Positions 15,901-24,612 are shown, counted from the stretch's first letter. The stretch: DNA of 64,000 nt from Patescibacteria group bacterium (GCA_023229665.1 JALNYW010000002.1:62001-126000); one strand, 5' to 3'. Made by a program: numbers and translations. Notes: a model not told the origin generated them from the letters alone.

Positions 15901-16575
15901 TTATTCGAAGGAGATGTGGGTGAGTGCTTCTCTCATTAGGGCTGGAACGTATCCCCGCGCAAGAGAGGACTCCTTTCCTGCGGTCGGTTTTGCGGCGAAA
16001 GAGACCTCTATAATCTCTTTTTCTCCGAAAGCAATCGCCGTCCAGACTTCGACATCTTCCCCGACATGATAAGTGAAGTATTCGTGGATTTTGCCGTTCG
16101 AATTCACGACCACTCTAGAACCTTGCTTCAAATAATCGGTGTAAGGATTTTTTGTATCAGTTCGCATTTTATTTACGAACGAATCGAAGGACTCATCAGT
16201 GGTTCTGTCGGAAACTCGAACGTTGAAGGTAAGTCCATAAAAGGCTTCACCAAAAGGATCGGTCTCGGTCGGTGGGGCGGAGACATGGGATTCTGTTGGC
16301 TCGATATACAGGGTCTTCGTCCCATCGCCTGGGATGACACGTGCGCCCATGCCCAGGAATCCCTTGCTTGGATATTCCACAACCACACTACTCTGGGGGA
16401 TTTTGATCGATTTGTCGAAAGCCGCATCTTCAACGCATATATACGTTGAACCAGGCTCTGAATACTTAGACAGCCTTTTCGGTTCTAAGGAGAGAACCAA
16501 TCCAAATGTAACAAGAATACCGATACCGACCCCACAGCCTCCATATAGCAGAATATTTTTTTGAGATTGTTTCAT
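15901..16575 (-). CDS. Hypothetical membrane-anchored protein, 224 aa
   Basis: Family not recognised. A single N-terminal hydrophobic helix (~8-30) anchors an external domain of ~190 residues with mixed alpha/beta character. The gene is visibly richer in A/T than its neighbours, consistent with recent acquisition. Its downstream neighbour is the convergent zinc-protein gene, and they share a terminator. A short AT-rich region upstream (16576-16625) may hold its promoter. Confidence 0.7.
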   Translation of the reverse strand: MKQSQKNILLYGGCGVGIGILVTFGLVLSLEPKRLSKYSEPGSTYICVEDAAFDKSIKIPQSSVVVEYPSKGFLGMGARVIPGDGTKTLYIEPTESHVSAPPTETDPFGEAFYGLTFNVRVSDRTTDESFDSFVNKMRTDTKNPYTDYLKQGSRVVVNSNGKIHEYFTYHVGEDVEVWTAIAFGEKEIIEVSFAAKPTAGKESSLARGYVPALMREALTHISFE

Positions 16576-16626
16576 AAGGATGGATTTAGAGTAGAGAAAA
16601 AAATAATCCTTGCATAGCTTCCTGAA

Positions 16627-16657
16627 TAAAAATCCGGAAGGGCGGAGCCCTCCCGGG
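16627..16657 (-). terminator. Terminator of the CHAP-like lipoprotein gene
   Basis: On the minus strand CCGG-AGGG pairs with CCCT-CCGG around CTCCG, followed by ATTTTTAT. Confidence 0.8.
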
Positions 16658-16663
16658 TAAGGA

Positions 16664-17788
16664 TCAGCATGCGTCGGTGTAGACGCAGCTCAGACGATGA
16701 TAGGTTCCGAGATCGCTGACAGTGCCGGTTCCTGTGAACCCCATAGTATGAGAGGCTACCGTTTCAGCTCCCGAGCCGTTGACCCAGTTGGAGTCGACCA
16801 CCACGATCTGGCTTGCACTGATCACGCGCACGACGATAGCAGCGTGGGGGTTGCCTGCTGAGGTGGGTCTGCGGAGGAGGTCTCCTACGGTAACATTCGA
16901 GCTTGTGGCTAGAGGGTAGTTCGTCCCGCCATCATCGATCGTTGAATCGACTGCGAAGGTGCGAAATGCCCAGCTCGCTCCATGGTAGACCCCGGAGCGG
17001 TAGGCGACCAGATTCATGAACGCCTTGCATTGTCCGCCTCGATACGTCCCCGCAGGACAGTAGCCCTGGCAGGTATAGATGCCGACGACGTCGGATCCGT
17101 AAGTCAGCGAACAGGGAGTGAAGTTGTTCGACGTGTCGTTGTCGTTCCGGCACGAGGTGTTGGTTCCGTACGCAGTTCTCAACGAACTCCATGCCCCCGA
17201 ATCCTCGCTGGCGTAGGCGTGGATCGAGGTAGTGGTGCCGGTTCCCCACGTATGGGTACCGGCGAGACTCGGACCGACCATGGCGCGAGCCGCTTCCCAG
17301 ACCATCCGACCCCGATGATCAGGACCGGTGGTGTGAAGAGCTTCCATAGAGGCCGCCACGTCGTGGGTGTGCTCGTCGAAACGCGTGCGGTCGCCGACGA
17401 CGATGCCGACAAGCGGCACTTCCGACCCCGGAACCGCGTACGGCTCCAGATGGAGCTCCGCGCCTTCGATGCGCGGCGCAAACAGCATGCGCTCGTGCGC
17501 GTCGAAGACGCTGTTGTTGTAGTCGTCGCGGATGTCCGCGAAGTACACGCCCTCTTCGAGCAGCGCCGTGAGATCACCGTCGACCCCTTCGAGCTCTTCG
17601 AGCACGTAGCCATCGCGGTCGTAGAGCGTGACCGCCTCGATCGGGGCGAATGCCGCCACGAAGCGAACTTCGCTCAGCGGCGCATCCGACGAAGTAGGCG
17701 GAGCTTCTGCGGCGCAGGCCTGGATCTGGCTTGCGACGCCCATCATGATCAAGCCGACCATGAACCCGTATCTCGTTTTCCGTTCCAT
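16664..17788 (-). CDS. Lipoprotein with a CHAP/NlpC-like cysteine peptidase domain, 374 aa
   Basis: Start ATG 17788 is preferred over an in-frame ATG 54 nt upstream because GAGG lies 6 nt before it on the minus strand. The signal sequence ends Ile-Gln-Ala-Cys, a lipobox. The N-terminal half (~30-170) is an unknown beta-rich domain. The C-terminal half carries a Cys in GGQCKAFMNLV, a His in NPHAAIVVRV and an Asn/Asp in VVVDSNWV. This is the Cys-His-Asn order of CHAP/NlpC-type amidases that cut peptidoglycan peptides. Several extra Cys (CQGYCPAG and others) may form disulfides. The enzymatic assignment is by motif order only. Confidence 0.65.
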   Translation of the reverse strand: MERKTRYGFMVGLIMMGVASQIQACAAEAPPTSSDAPLSEVRFVAAFAPIEAVTLYDRDGYVLEELEGVDGDLTALLEEGVYFADIRDDYNNSVFDAHERMLFAPRIEGAELHLEPYAVPGSEVPLVGIVVGDRTRFDEHTHDVAASMEALHTTGPDHRGRMVWEAARAMVGPSLAGTHTWGTGTTTSIHAYASEDSGAWSSLRTAYGTNTSCRNDNDTSNNFTPCSLTYGSDVVGIYTCQGYCPAGTYRGGQCKAFMNLVAYRSGVYHGASWAFRTFAVDSTIDDGGTNYPLATSSNVTVGDLLRRPTSAGNPHAAIVVRVISASQIVVVDSNWVNGSGAETVASHTMGFTGTGTVSDLGTYHRLSCVYTDAC

Positions 17789-18024
17789 TCGATCCTCGGT
17801 TCGCAATTCGTACGCGGAATGCGTACGAAGGGTCCCTGGCACAGGAAGCCCGCCTCATTCACGTATTATAGACACGTGAACGGAGCGGGCTTCATGTACT
17901 GATCGTTTTGGAGTTCGTGGAGAATACACGTTACTCAAATGGGACGCAACCTTCATTAAGTAGATTTCATTTGGAACTTTGACGTAAGTTGTTCGTCTTA
18001 AAAAAACCACACGCTTGTGTGACT

Positions 18025-18064
18025 TTCTTTTCCACAGATGTTGGGCGGGGAGAGACTCGAACTC
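18025..18064 (-). repeat. att-like duplication of the tRNA-Leu 3' end (distal copy)
   Basis: 40 nt identical to 19925-19964 except for one base (18041). It contains the T-arm and acceptor 3' strand of tRNA-Leu plus ~14 nt downstream of the CCA. It lies exactly 1900 bp from the intact gene and in the same orientation, the arrangement left by elements that integrate into tRNA 3' ends. Confidence 0.85.
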
Positions 18065-18298
18065 GAACAATCGTGATCCCTGTCCTTCCGATGTAGAAAC
18101 ACTCATGCGAAGCGTCGCACGCCTTCCATTGTCACCTCGAAGACTATCGATGTGCTGCACAGATCACAGATAGACGGGCATAAAATGGGCACCGAATCTT
18201 GTCCTTCGCTGCACCTCTTCATCTTATTTCACGGCCACTAAGGCCGAGCTCAACCGCGAGCGACTGGATGGAGTTCGACTGTGAAAAAGCTCGCAGGC

Positions 18299-18333
18299 AA
18301 ACACAAACGCCCCGGGACGGGGCGTTTGTGTTT
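18299..18333. terminator. Bidirectional terminator below the ClpP-fold gene
   Basis: A stem of ~16 bp (AAACACAAACGCCCCG with its complement) around a 3-nt loop, with T-rich flanks on both strands. Confidence 0.85.
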
Positions 18334-18345
18334 CTCTGTTCAGCA

Positions 18346-19392
18346 TCAAGTCTCTTTTTGAGGCTGGGTAGCAGGCCGTTCTGCTACAGTGAGGCCATCT
18401 GCCAGACTGCCGACCAAATACATGTATCGGCGTTTCGCGTTCTGTGTTAGAAGGATTTGGATGAGGCGGAGTTCGTCATAGACTCGTTCCGAGAAGCGAT
18501 GTTCTTCTGTGTCGCGTTTGATCCGTGCCTCACCAAAAATGCCACGGGCCTCTTTTACATCGATTACGAATCCATGATCTTTGTATTCGTGTACCAGGCG
18601 ATGAGCGATGGTTTTTGGTTCTAGCCCTTTTTCGCCTGTTGTCGTCGCGTCACCGCGCAGATCGAGTAGATGCGTGGCGTATTGCTCGGCAGATTCGACG
18701 ACACGTTCGTAGTAACCGAGTTGCTCGAGTTTAAGTGCTTTTGCAAGATATGATGCAAACATTTCTGCCGCTTCAGGCGTTGTTTTCACGAGACCCGCTA
18801 GATGCTGAACGGCGTTCTTGAGTCCTAGTGCCGGCATTTCATCAATCTGCGGATCGATCGGCCCGAGTTCGCTCAGGCTACCCATATGAATCGCGTCCGC
18901 GCCGCAGCAAATGAGGGTAGCGGCAGATTTAGCGCGTCGAGGAACCGCAACTTCGAAACGTCCTGAGGGCGTCTCCCGGCACAGTTTGCTGATGAAATAC
19001 CCCGCTTCGATGCTTCCTCCTGGTGAATTGAGCACGAGTAGCACTGGCCGGGTATCGACGTTTTTCAGCGCACTATGGATATCATCGACATCTGTTCGGA
19101 CCAAGGCATGCTCGTCGTTCACAAAGACGACGTTATATTTCTTGAAGATCGGATCTTCTCCGAGTTCGGCGACAAGATACTCCGAGGCCGCTTTTTTAAG
19201 TTCCCATGGCTTAGTGGCCTTATCTTCTGCCAGCTTTCGGAATCGATCAAACGTATTGAAGCGCTTTAGATCCGAGGCTGAGAGCGTCGGACTTGCTGGC
19301 TGTTCCGGCCCGACCTCAGTGAGTAAAGGGGCTTCGTTAGAAGCAGATTTTGGTGACGATTGCGACGGCGTCGGGGTAATGAGGTCGGACAT
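18346..19392 (-). CDS. ClpP-fold serine protease, SDH_sah/SppA-like, 348 aa
   Basis: A crotonase/ClpP-fold protein of the serine dehydrogenase proteinase (SDH_sah) type. Motifs are VLNSPGGSIEAGYFISKL (~120-140, oxyanion Gly-Gly), then Lys-Ser-Ala-Ala-Thr-Leu (~155-160, probable nucleophile Ser) and LGPIDPQ (~175-181). The N-terminus is a ~40-residue Ser/Pro-rich tail. There is no signal peptide, so the protein should be cytoplasmic. It is the only gene between the two tRNA-Leu att-like repeats, and its sequence is less GC-rich than the core genes, so it may be cargo of an integrated element. Minus-strand TATAAT at 19456-19461 may drive it. Confidence 0.72.
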   Translation of the reverse strand: MSDLITPTPSQSSPKSASNEAPLLTEVGPEQPASPTLSASDLKRFNTFDRFRKLAEDKATKPWELKKAASEYLVAELGEDPIFKKYNVVFVNDEHALVRTDVDDIHSALKNVDTRPVLLVLNSPGGSIEAGYFISKLCRETPSGRFEVAVPRRAKSAATLICCGADAIHMGSLSELGPIDPQIDEMPALGLKNAVQHLAGLVKTTPEAAEMFASYLAKALKLEQLGYYERVVESAEQYATHLLDLRGDATTTGEKGLEPKTIAHRLVHEYKDHGFVIDVKEARGIFGEARIKRDTEEHRFSERVYDELRLIQILLTQNAKRRYMYLVGSLADGLTVAERPATQPQKET

Positions 19393-19812
19393 AAACCGAT
19401 GAACGGTCCGGCCTTGCCGAGCAATGCTCGACTCGGTCGACCTAAGGTTAAGATTATTATAAAACGGCGCATGGCGCGCATACGAATCAACCCACTGCAG
19501 GGACCCTACGTAACGAACAAAGACCGAACGTGACGCGGCGAAAACAGGACGAGACCAACCGGTCTCAAGGCAATGAAATGAAGAGCGAATCTGTCGGGAC
19601 CTTCGATTTGTGTTGTATGGAACCCTCTTGGGGCAAGAACACTGGCGGGTCTATGACGGTCTGAGCTCGGAATATCTGCCTCATATAATATTATAACATT
19701 TTTGCCCCGCGGTAGGCAAATGCTTCTTGATTGAGAGTCTCTTCTCTTTTTGGACCCTATGTCTTAAAGTACTTTCTGTACTGAGATTAGCCAAAAAATG
19801 ATACCTGTTGGC
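19393..19812. other. Non-coding leader region inside the att-flanked segment
   Basis: No gene is seen. Two minus-strand -10 boxes TATAAT occur at 19456-19461 and 19690-19695; the second has TTGCCT (19714-19719) 18 bp upstream. GAGACC/GGTCTC forms a small hairpin at 19551-19566. The stretch is AT-rich compared with the rest of the window. Confidence 0.45.
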
Positions 19813-19860
19813 AAATGGGCACCAAACGGGCACATATTGGTGCCCAGTTCGTGCCCATTT
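19813..19860. repeat. 21-bp inverted repeat with GGGCAC motifs
   Basis: Arms 19813-19833 and 19840-19860 are complementary except at three positions, around a 6-nt centre. Each arm carries two GGGCAC-type hexamers. The outer AAATGGGCACC occurs again at 18183-18193, near the other att-like repeat. This could be a set of recombinase arm sites or an operator. Confidence 0.7.
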
Positions 19861-19924
19861 TGAATCGCAAATTTGGGACTTCGTTCGGTATCAAACGCAA
19901 AAGACAGCCATCAAAGGCTGCCTC

Positions 19925-19964
19925 TTCTTTTCCACAGATGGTGGGCGGGGAGAGACTCGAACTC
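19925..19964 (-). repeat. att-like repeat at the intact tRNA-Leu 3' end
   Basis: Partner of 18025-18064. It overlaps the tRNA 3' strand (from 19939) and its downstream flank. Confidence 0.85.
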
Positions 19965-20025
19965 TCATGACCTTGCGGTCGCTGGTACCTGAAACCAGTG
20001 CGTCTACCAATTCCGCCACTCGCCC
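19939..20025 (-). tRNA. tRNA-Leu (anticodon CAG)
   Basis: An 87-nt class II tRNA with acceptor 5' GGGCGAG and 3' CCCGCCC-A-CCA. The D region is GCGGAATTGGTAGACGC, and the anticodon stem-loop CTGGT-TTCAGGT-ACCAG gives CAG. A variable arm is followed by a T-arm GAGAG-TTCGAGT-CTCTC. One A-C mismatch lies in the acceptor stem. The CCA is encoded. A 40-nt segment covering its 3' end is duplicated 1.9 kb downstream. Confidence 0.95.
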
Positions 20026-20105
20026 TCCACCTGGGGAAAATCCGGCACGATTGCGGCGGTATCTTGCTTCAAAACAGCCCATCCGTCAATGCGGATGGGC
20101 CATGC

Positions 20106-21917
20106 TTACTTCCATTGCCGGCGCTCGTTTACGTACCAATGTTGGAGATCCACGAAGCGGTCGCTTGGTCGTGAGATGCGCATGTCGCTGACGCCTTTGA
20201 CGCGGCTCGCAATCAAATACGCTTCCGATGGGCGAAGCAGCAGCAAAGCCGGCGTGCGCTTCTTGATCGCTTGCGACAAGGCCATCTGGGCATCCGTGAG
20301 CTCGGCGGTGGTCGTGGCTGTGCGCGTGCGTTCGAGGGCCGCATCCACGTCACGGTCGGCCAAATTCGAAAGGTTAAATCCGCGCGAACCGCCGGCATAC
20401 GCGCTGCCCCAGAATTGGGCGAGGTTCTGATCAGCCGGGATTAAAATATTCCAGACCAGGACTTGGTAGGCGCGTGTCGCGAGCGCATTGCGCAGGAGCG
20501 GCATGTCTTCATCCGCGCGGACGTCCACCTGCGCGCCGATCAGCGACCAGCGGCGCTTCAGGAGTTCCGCGAGCGCGATCAAGTCCGGCTGGTTCGGCAC
20601 GTCGATGGTGATGGTGAGCGTCGAGCTCGCATTGGTACGCACATTCGTGCCCTCCGCGAGTTTCCATCCGAGCTTATCCAGTTGGGCGCGCGCGCCGTCC
20701 AAATCCGGCACGGTGCTCGAGGCGTCGTTCAAGAAGGGGAACGGGGAATTCACGGGCTTGGCGCGGTCGCCGACCAAGGCGGCCAGCTCGGCCGAGTCTA
20801 CGGCCATCGCCAGGGCTTGGCGCAGCTTTTCATCCTTCAATAATTTATCTTTCGTGTTGAAAAAAGCGCCGGTGACGCGAGGCAAATCCAAGCTCGCGGT
20901 GCGCAAATGTTCTCCGCGGACGCTCTCGGCTTCGCTCCAGGAGACGAAGGCCACCGCATCAGCCTGGCCATTAGTGACGGCCTGCAAGGCCTGGTCACGG
21001 TCGGGATAAAAGCGGAAGCGCACTTCTTCGATAAACGGCTGGATGCCGTAGTAGCCGCCAAAGCGCGCGAGATGGAAATGGAGGATATTGCCGCGGCCGT
21101 CGCGCGTATACGAAACCACGCGATACGGACCCGAGCCGATCGGTTTGAGGTTCGCGTCGGCCAAGTGGGCGTTGCTCGGCGTTACGCCTTCTTCCCAAAT
21201 ATGCGCCGGCAAAATGCCGACGGTGAGGTCGTTGAGGAAAAGCGGGTTGGCGCTCGGCAGTTGGAATTGCACCGTGTGTTCGTCCACCTCGATCAAAACG
21301 ACGTCGCGAAAGGTGCTGTAGAGCAGGCTGCGCCATTCCTGATTTTTCGCGGCTTCATATGTAAAGACGACGTCATGCGCCGTGACGGGCTGCCCGTCAT
21401 GGAAGCGCGCGTCTTCGCGTAAAATCACTTCGAGCGTTTTTCCGTTTTCAAGCCAGTGATAGTCTTTGACCAAATCCGGCACGGCATTCAGCTGCCCGTC
21501 GAGACGAAACAATCCGGAAAACACGAGCGCGACCAAATCACGGTCCACATCATTCGCCGGGGCGAATAACGGGTTGATCAGTTTGGGCGTACCTTCGACC
21601 GCTTCGGTAAAGACGCCTCCGCCGGCCGGGACGAGTTCGGTGCGCGTGCGGACGATATCCGTGAGACCGACTCCGAACGCGATGATGCCGACGGCGAGCG
21701 CCCCCCAAAAGAGGCCGCGCTCACGTCCGACCAGGACGCGGTTGATGAAGCGTAGCTGTTTCCAGCGCGGGACACGCTTGGGGGAGGTCACGGCCAGCAC
21801 GAGCGCATGGTCGGCATGCGGGTGGGGCGTGAATTCTTCCGAGCTGCCGGCCGAAGGGGTTTGCCAAAAAAACACCTTGTTCCAGGCGGAGCGAAAACGG
21901 TCAAAAATGGAGAACAT
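20106..21917 (-). CDS. Membrane-anchored peptide-binding protein (SBP_bac_5), 603 aa
   Basis: A periplasmic-binding-type protein of the oligopeptide/nickel (DppA/OppA) class. The cytoplasmic N-terminus (~65 residues) leads into one membrane helix (~70-90). The binding domain has typical patterns: LVFSGLFRLDGQL, ARFHDGQPVTAHDVVFTYE, and PIGSGPYRV. The family usually feeds an ABC importer, but no permease or ATPase genes are next to it. In CPR such lone binding proteins are common and their partner is unclear. It lies 23 nt after secG on the same strand and is probably cotranscribed. A GTG 9 nt upstream is an alternative start. Confidence 0.9.
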   Translation of the reverse strand: MFSIFDRFRSAWNKVFFWQTPSAGSSEEFTPHPHADHALVLAVTSPKRVPRWKQLRFINRVLVGRERGLFWGALAVGIIAFGVGLTDIVRTRTELVPAGGGVFTEAVEGTPKLINPLFAPANDVDRDLVALVFSGLFRLDGQLNAVPDLVKDYHWLENGKTLEVILREDARFHDGQPVTAHDVVFTYEAAKNQEWRSLLYSTFRDVVLIEVDEHTVQFQLPSANPLFLNDLTVGILPAHIWEEGVTPSNAHLADANLKPIGSGPYRVVSYTRDGRGNILHFHLARFGGYYGIQPFIEEVRFRFYPDRDQALQAVTNGQADAVAFVSWSEAESVRGEHLRTASLDLPRVTGAFFNTKDKLLKDEKLRQALAMAVDSAELAALVGDRAKPVNSPFPFLNDASSTVPDLDGARAQLDKLGWKLAEGTNVRTNASSTLTITIDVPNQPDLIALAELLKRRWSLIGAQVDVRADEDMPLLRNALATRAYQVLVWNILIPADQNLAQFWGSAYAGGSRGFNLSNLADRDVDAALERTRTATTTAELTDAQMALSQAIKKRTPALLLLRPSEAYLIASRVKGVSDMRISRPSDRFVDLQHWYVNERRQWK

Positions 21918-21940
21918 ATCGCGCACGCTTCAGCGTACGC

Positions 21941-22162
21941 TTACGCTACCACGAGGTTGAGGATCGCGGTGCCGAAGAATACGCAGGAAATCGCGATCGT
22001 CGCGTAAAACAGGCCTTTTTCGAGGCCACGCTTGGCGCGGAAGACGTTGTTGTCGCCGCCGAAAGCGCCGCCGAGGCCCGAACCCCGCTGCTGGAGCAAA
22101 ATAGCGCCCGAAAGCAGGGCGGAGAGCACGATCATGACGATAGCGATGATGGTTTGCCTCAT
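21941..22162 (-). CDS. secG: Preprotein translocase subunit SecG, 73 aa
   Basis: A small subunit of the SecYEG channel that assists protein export. Two membrane helices (~4-24 and ~52-72) flank the conserved loop LLQQRGSGLGGAFGG (~22-36), typical of SecG. Length is normal. It is the first gene of a two-gene minus-strand unit with the peptide-binding protein, and divergent from the DsbA-like gene. Confidence 0.95.
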   Translation of the reverse strand: MRQTIIAIVMIVLSALLSGAILLQQRGSGLGGAFGGDNNVFRAKRGLEKGLFYATIAISCVFFGTAILNLVVA

Positions 22163-22229
22163 ATCGGCCTGAGGTTAGCGGCTTCTAGGCCGGGCGTCAA
22201 TCCTGAATGCGCATGGTACAATGGCGCCG

Positions 22230-22961
22230 ATGTCCGTGTGGAAGCTCCTTGGGATTTTGTTCGCCATCCTGCTTGGACTGGGGGCCATCCTTTTCGTACG
22301 CCAAACTTACACGTATTACCAAGCCATCCGGAGTGGGGAGGCGAATCCTTTGCTGGACCGGCGTCTCGAATCCACGGTGAGCCGCTTGGTCGCCAATCGA
22401 AACGTCAGCGACGAGGACTTGGCCCTGCTTGCCGATCCGAAAGCGCCGTCCCAGGGTCCGGCGGACGCGCCGCTCACCATTGTCGAGTTCCTGGACTACG
22501 GCTGCCCATATTGCCGCGCCGCGTTTGAACCGGTACGCGAGCTCGCATTGGAGCGCCCGGGCCAAATCAGGCTCATCATCCGCGACTTTCCCTTGGAAGA
22601 TTTGCATCCGGGTGCGACCAAGGCGGCCGCCGGCGCGCGTTGCGCGCAGGAACAGGGAAAATTTTGGGCCTATCACGACAAGCTATTTTTGGCAGACCAG
22701 CGTTCATTCGAGGAAAGCGATTTGTTTGATATCGCGCGCGAGATCAGTTTGAACGTTTCCAAATTTACGGAATGCGTCGGCTCAGGCCGCGCGGCCGAAT
22801 TGGTCCAAGCCGACCAAGTCGTCGGATTGCGCGTAGGCGTGCAGGGGACGCCCACCTTTTTCTTCAATGGCGTGAAAGTCCAAGGCGCGCCAGATGCCGA
22901 AGCCCTGAATTATATTGTGGATGAATTCTTGTCACGCACCGCGAACCCTGCAACCCCGTAG
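22230..22961 (+). CDS. Membrane-anchored DsbA-like thioredoxin-fold protein, 243 aa
   Basis: Probably forms or isomerises disulfides outside the membrane. An N-terminal helix (~4-24) anchors a DsbA-type domain with the active site Gly-Cys-Pro-Tyr-Cys (~90-94) and the cis-Pro stretch GTPTFFFNG (~203-211). ATG 22230 is preferred: TACAAT at 22217-22222 sits where a -10 box would be for a leaderless transcript, and an in-frame ATG at 22221 overlaps it. It is followed 2 nt later by the Cys-rich pilin-like gene, a plausible substrate, so the two may form an operon. Confidence 0.88.
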   Translation: MSVWKLLGILFAILLGLGAILFVRQTYTYYQAIRSGEANPLLDRRLESTVSRLVANRNVSDEDLALLADPKAPSQGPADAPLTIVEFLDYGCPYCRAAFEPVRELALERPGQIRLIIRDFPLEDLHPGATKAAAGARCAQEQGKFWAYHDKLFLADQRSFEESDLFDIAREISLNVSKFTECVGSGRAAELVQADQVVGLRVGVQGTPTFFFNGVKVQGAPDAEALNYIVDEFLSRTANPATP

Positions 22962-22963
22962 CT

Positions 22964-24610
22964 ATGAGCATCAAGTATCTAGTATCAAGTATCACAAAGG
23001 TCTCGATCTTTTTGATATTTGCTACTTGCTATTTGACCCCGGCCTTGCCGGCTTCCGCGGCGAACGTGATGTTCAGCTGTTGGTGTCAGAACACGACCAC
23101 ACGCACATGCAACCACCACCAGATTGATTCCGGCATTGAACAGGATGACCCAAGCTGGGATACATACGGGCTCGCCACGCTCGTCTCGCCAGCCGGAGCG
23201 ATCGTCCTCGCCACCGAGACCACGCTGGAGAATTTGTTATCTGACCAACCGGAGCTCGAACGTCGATTAGCCACAGCCGACATCCGTCAGGCCTGCCGGG
23301 ACCAGTGCGCGGCCGATGGCAGCGATTTCCGCGCCATCCATTTTGAAACGCATTATCGTGAAGCAGTCTGTAGCGAATGTAACCCCTCGCCCGATTCAAG
23401 TTGTACCGAAGCCCGTGGTTCGCGCTTGGCCTTCGGTGACGCCGATACGGCGCAGAAAATCGCGCAATGCGAGGATCGGAAAGCGGCTACGGCCCTGTTG
23501 CCTGTCAAACTGGCTATTCCGATCGGGGGAGTGTCCGAAGTCCAGGGATTGCCCGACTATATCAATGTCGCCTATCGCTACATGGTGACCATTGTTCTGG
23601 TCGTGGCCATCGTGATGGTGGTGTATGGAGGATTCCGTTATTTGGTCGGCGCGACGCTTGGCGACATCCAAACGGGAAAGAAGATCATTCAAGACGCCAT
23701 CGTCGGCATGCTCTTGGTCCTCGGCGCCTATACCATCTTGTCGACCATTAATCCGGCAACGACCATCCTTTCATTCAAAGCCCCGGAACCGATCGAGTGC
23801 CAAGACCTCGCCCTGCCTGAAACGGTGAAGAATGCCCGTTGTACCTCGGATGCCGAGTGCGGGGAGGGGACGCGCTGCGTGGAGGGAAGGAATTACGTAT
23901 TCTCCATTTCCGCGGTCGCTGAATCCACGGCCGCCGGGTATGAAGAGGGGTCCGAACTCGCGGGTGACTTCGTCGGAAGCGGGAAAGCGGCCGGGTTAAT
24001 CGGCCTCGTCACGCATCCGTTGGGTCTGGTCAGTCTCCTTACCGAAACGACGGAAGAAAGGCGGGCCCGAGGTCGGCTCGTTACCGAGGTTGCGGGCGGG
24101 GTAGCGGGCAGCGCTTTTGCGCGCGATACGGAAACCCTGAGCCAGCTCCGGCAAGACCTGAACAATGTCCGCGTCTGCTCGACCGGTGAACAGGGCGCGC
24201 CATGCCTTGAAACGCAATCCTGCCAGGCTCCGCTCGTCTGTATTGAAAGTTGGTCGTTGTGCTGGACGGATTCGGGGAATGCGCCGGGCATGCCGTGTGA
24301 CAATGACAGCCAGTGCAGCGGCGGCCATGAGTGTATCGAGGTGGAGAATACGGATTTCAAAGTATGCGAGATCGAGGTGCGGGACAGCACGCCTTGTTTC
24401 CGAGCCGGGGAAGGCCGGACCGGCACGGTATTCCCGGCCCAATGTAATGGCATAGATGGCAGCGGCGGAACCTTTACGTGTGCCTGGTGCCCTTCCGGAG
24501 AGGGCGGGACCGAACGGAACTGGACCTTCCTATCGCCGGGTCTGTCGCAGTCGGGTCAATGCAAGCCTTTCTCGGTACTCACGACTCCCACTCCGTGCGC
24601 CGCTCCGTGA
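22964..24610 (+). CDS. VirB2/TrbC-like two-helix protein with Cys-rich tail, 548 aa
   Basis: A signal peptide (residues 1-33, ending Ala-Ser-Ala-Ala) is followed by a Cys-rich N-terminal region. Two membrane helices come at ~205-235 and ~245-270 with a short loop (LGDIQTGKKIIQDAIVG). This helix pair resembles the TrbC/VirB2 pilin-like modules found in many CPR proteins. The C-terminal ~270 residues hold many Cys pairs (for example CTSDAECGEGTRC and CDNDSQCSGGHEC), resembling small disulfide-rich repeats. The signal peptide is encoded by a copy of the dispersed AAGTATCAAGTA repeat. The DsbA-like protein encoded just upstream could oxidise its Cys residues. A role in a pilus or type IV secretion-like surface system is inferred. 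Confidence 0.75.
   Translation: MSIKYLVSSITKVSIFLIFATCYLTPALPASAANVMFSCWCQNTTTRTCNHHQIDSGIEQDDPSWDTYGLATLVSPAGAIVLATETTLENLLSDQPELERRLATADIRQACRDQCAADGSDFRAIHFETHYREAVCSECNPSPDSSCTEARGSRLAFGDADTAQKIAQCEDRKAATALLPVKLAIPIGGVSEVQGLPDYINVAYRYMVTIVLVVAIVMVVYGGFRYLVGATLGDIQTGKKIIQDAIVGMLLVLGAYTILSTINPATTILSFKAPEPIECQDLALPETVKNARCTSDAECGEGTRCVEGRNYVFSISAVAESTAAGYEEGSELAGDFVGSGKAAGLIGLVTHPLGLVSLLTETTEERRARGRLVTEVAGGVAGSAFARDTETLSQLRQDLNNVRVCSTGEQGAPCLETQSCQAPLVCIESWSLCWTDSGNAPGMPCDNDSQCSGGHECIEVENTDFKVCEIEVRDSTPCFRAGEGRTGTVFPAQCNGIDGSGGTFTCAWCPSGEGGTERNWTFLSPGLSQSGQCKPFSVLTTPTPCAAP
22970..23036. repeat. Dispersed AAGTATCAAGTA palindromic repeat, copy B (coding)
   Basis: The left arm of TCAAGTATC units (22970-22994) is mirrored by TTTGATATTTGC/TACTTGCTATTTGA (23010-23036). 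Unlike the other copies it lies inside a coding sequence, encoding residues ~3-24 of the pilin-like protein. Confidence 0.8.
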
Positions 24611-24612
24611 TG

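Larger units (their letters stand above)
17789..18345. other. 557-bp non-coding stretch with tRNA 3' fragment
   Basis: No convincing gene. 17847-17895 holds an interrupted inverted repeat (GCCCGC ... GCGGGC with inner CACGT/ACGTG), whose minus strand contains TATAAT and may be the promoter/leader of the 16664 gene. 18025-18064 duplicates the 3' end of the tRNA-Leu gene. AAATGGGCACC at 18183-18193 also occurs next to the tRNA at 19813. A strong terminator closes the stretch. Confidence 0.6.

Noticed and set aside
17855..18160. 101-codon minus-strand frame
   Set aside because: It runs across the tRNA-Leu fragment and has Ser/Arg-rich random composition.
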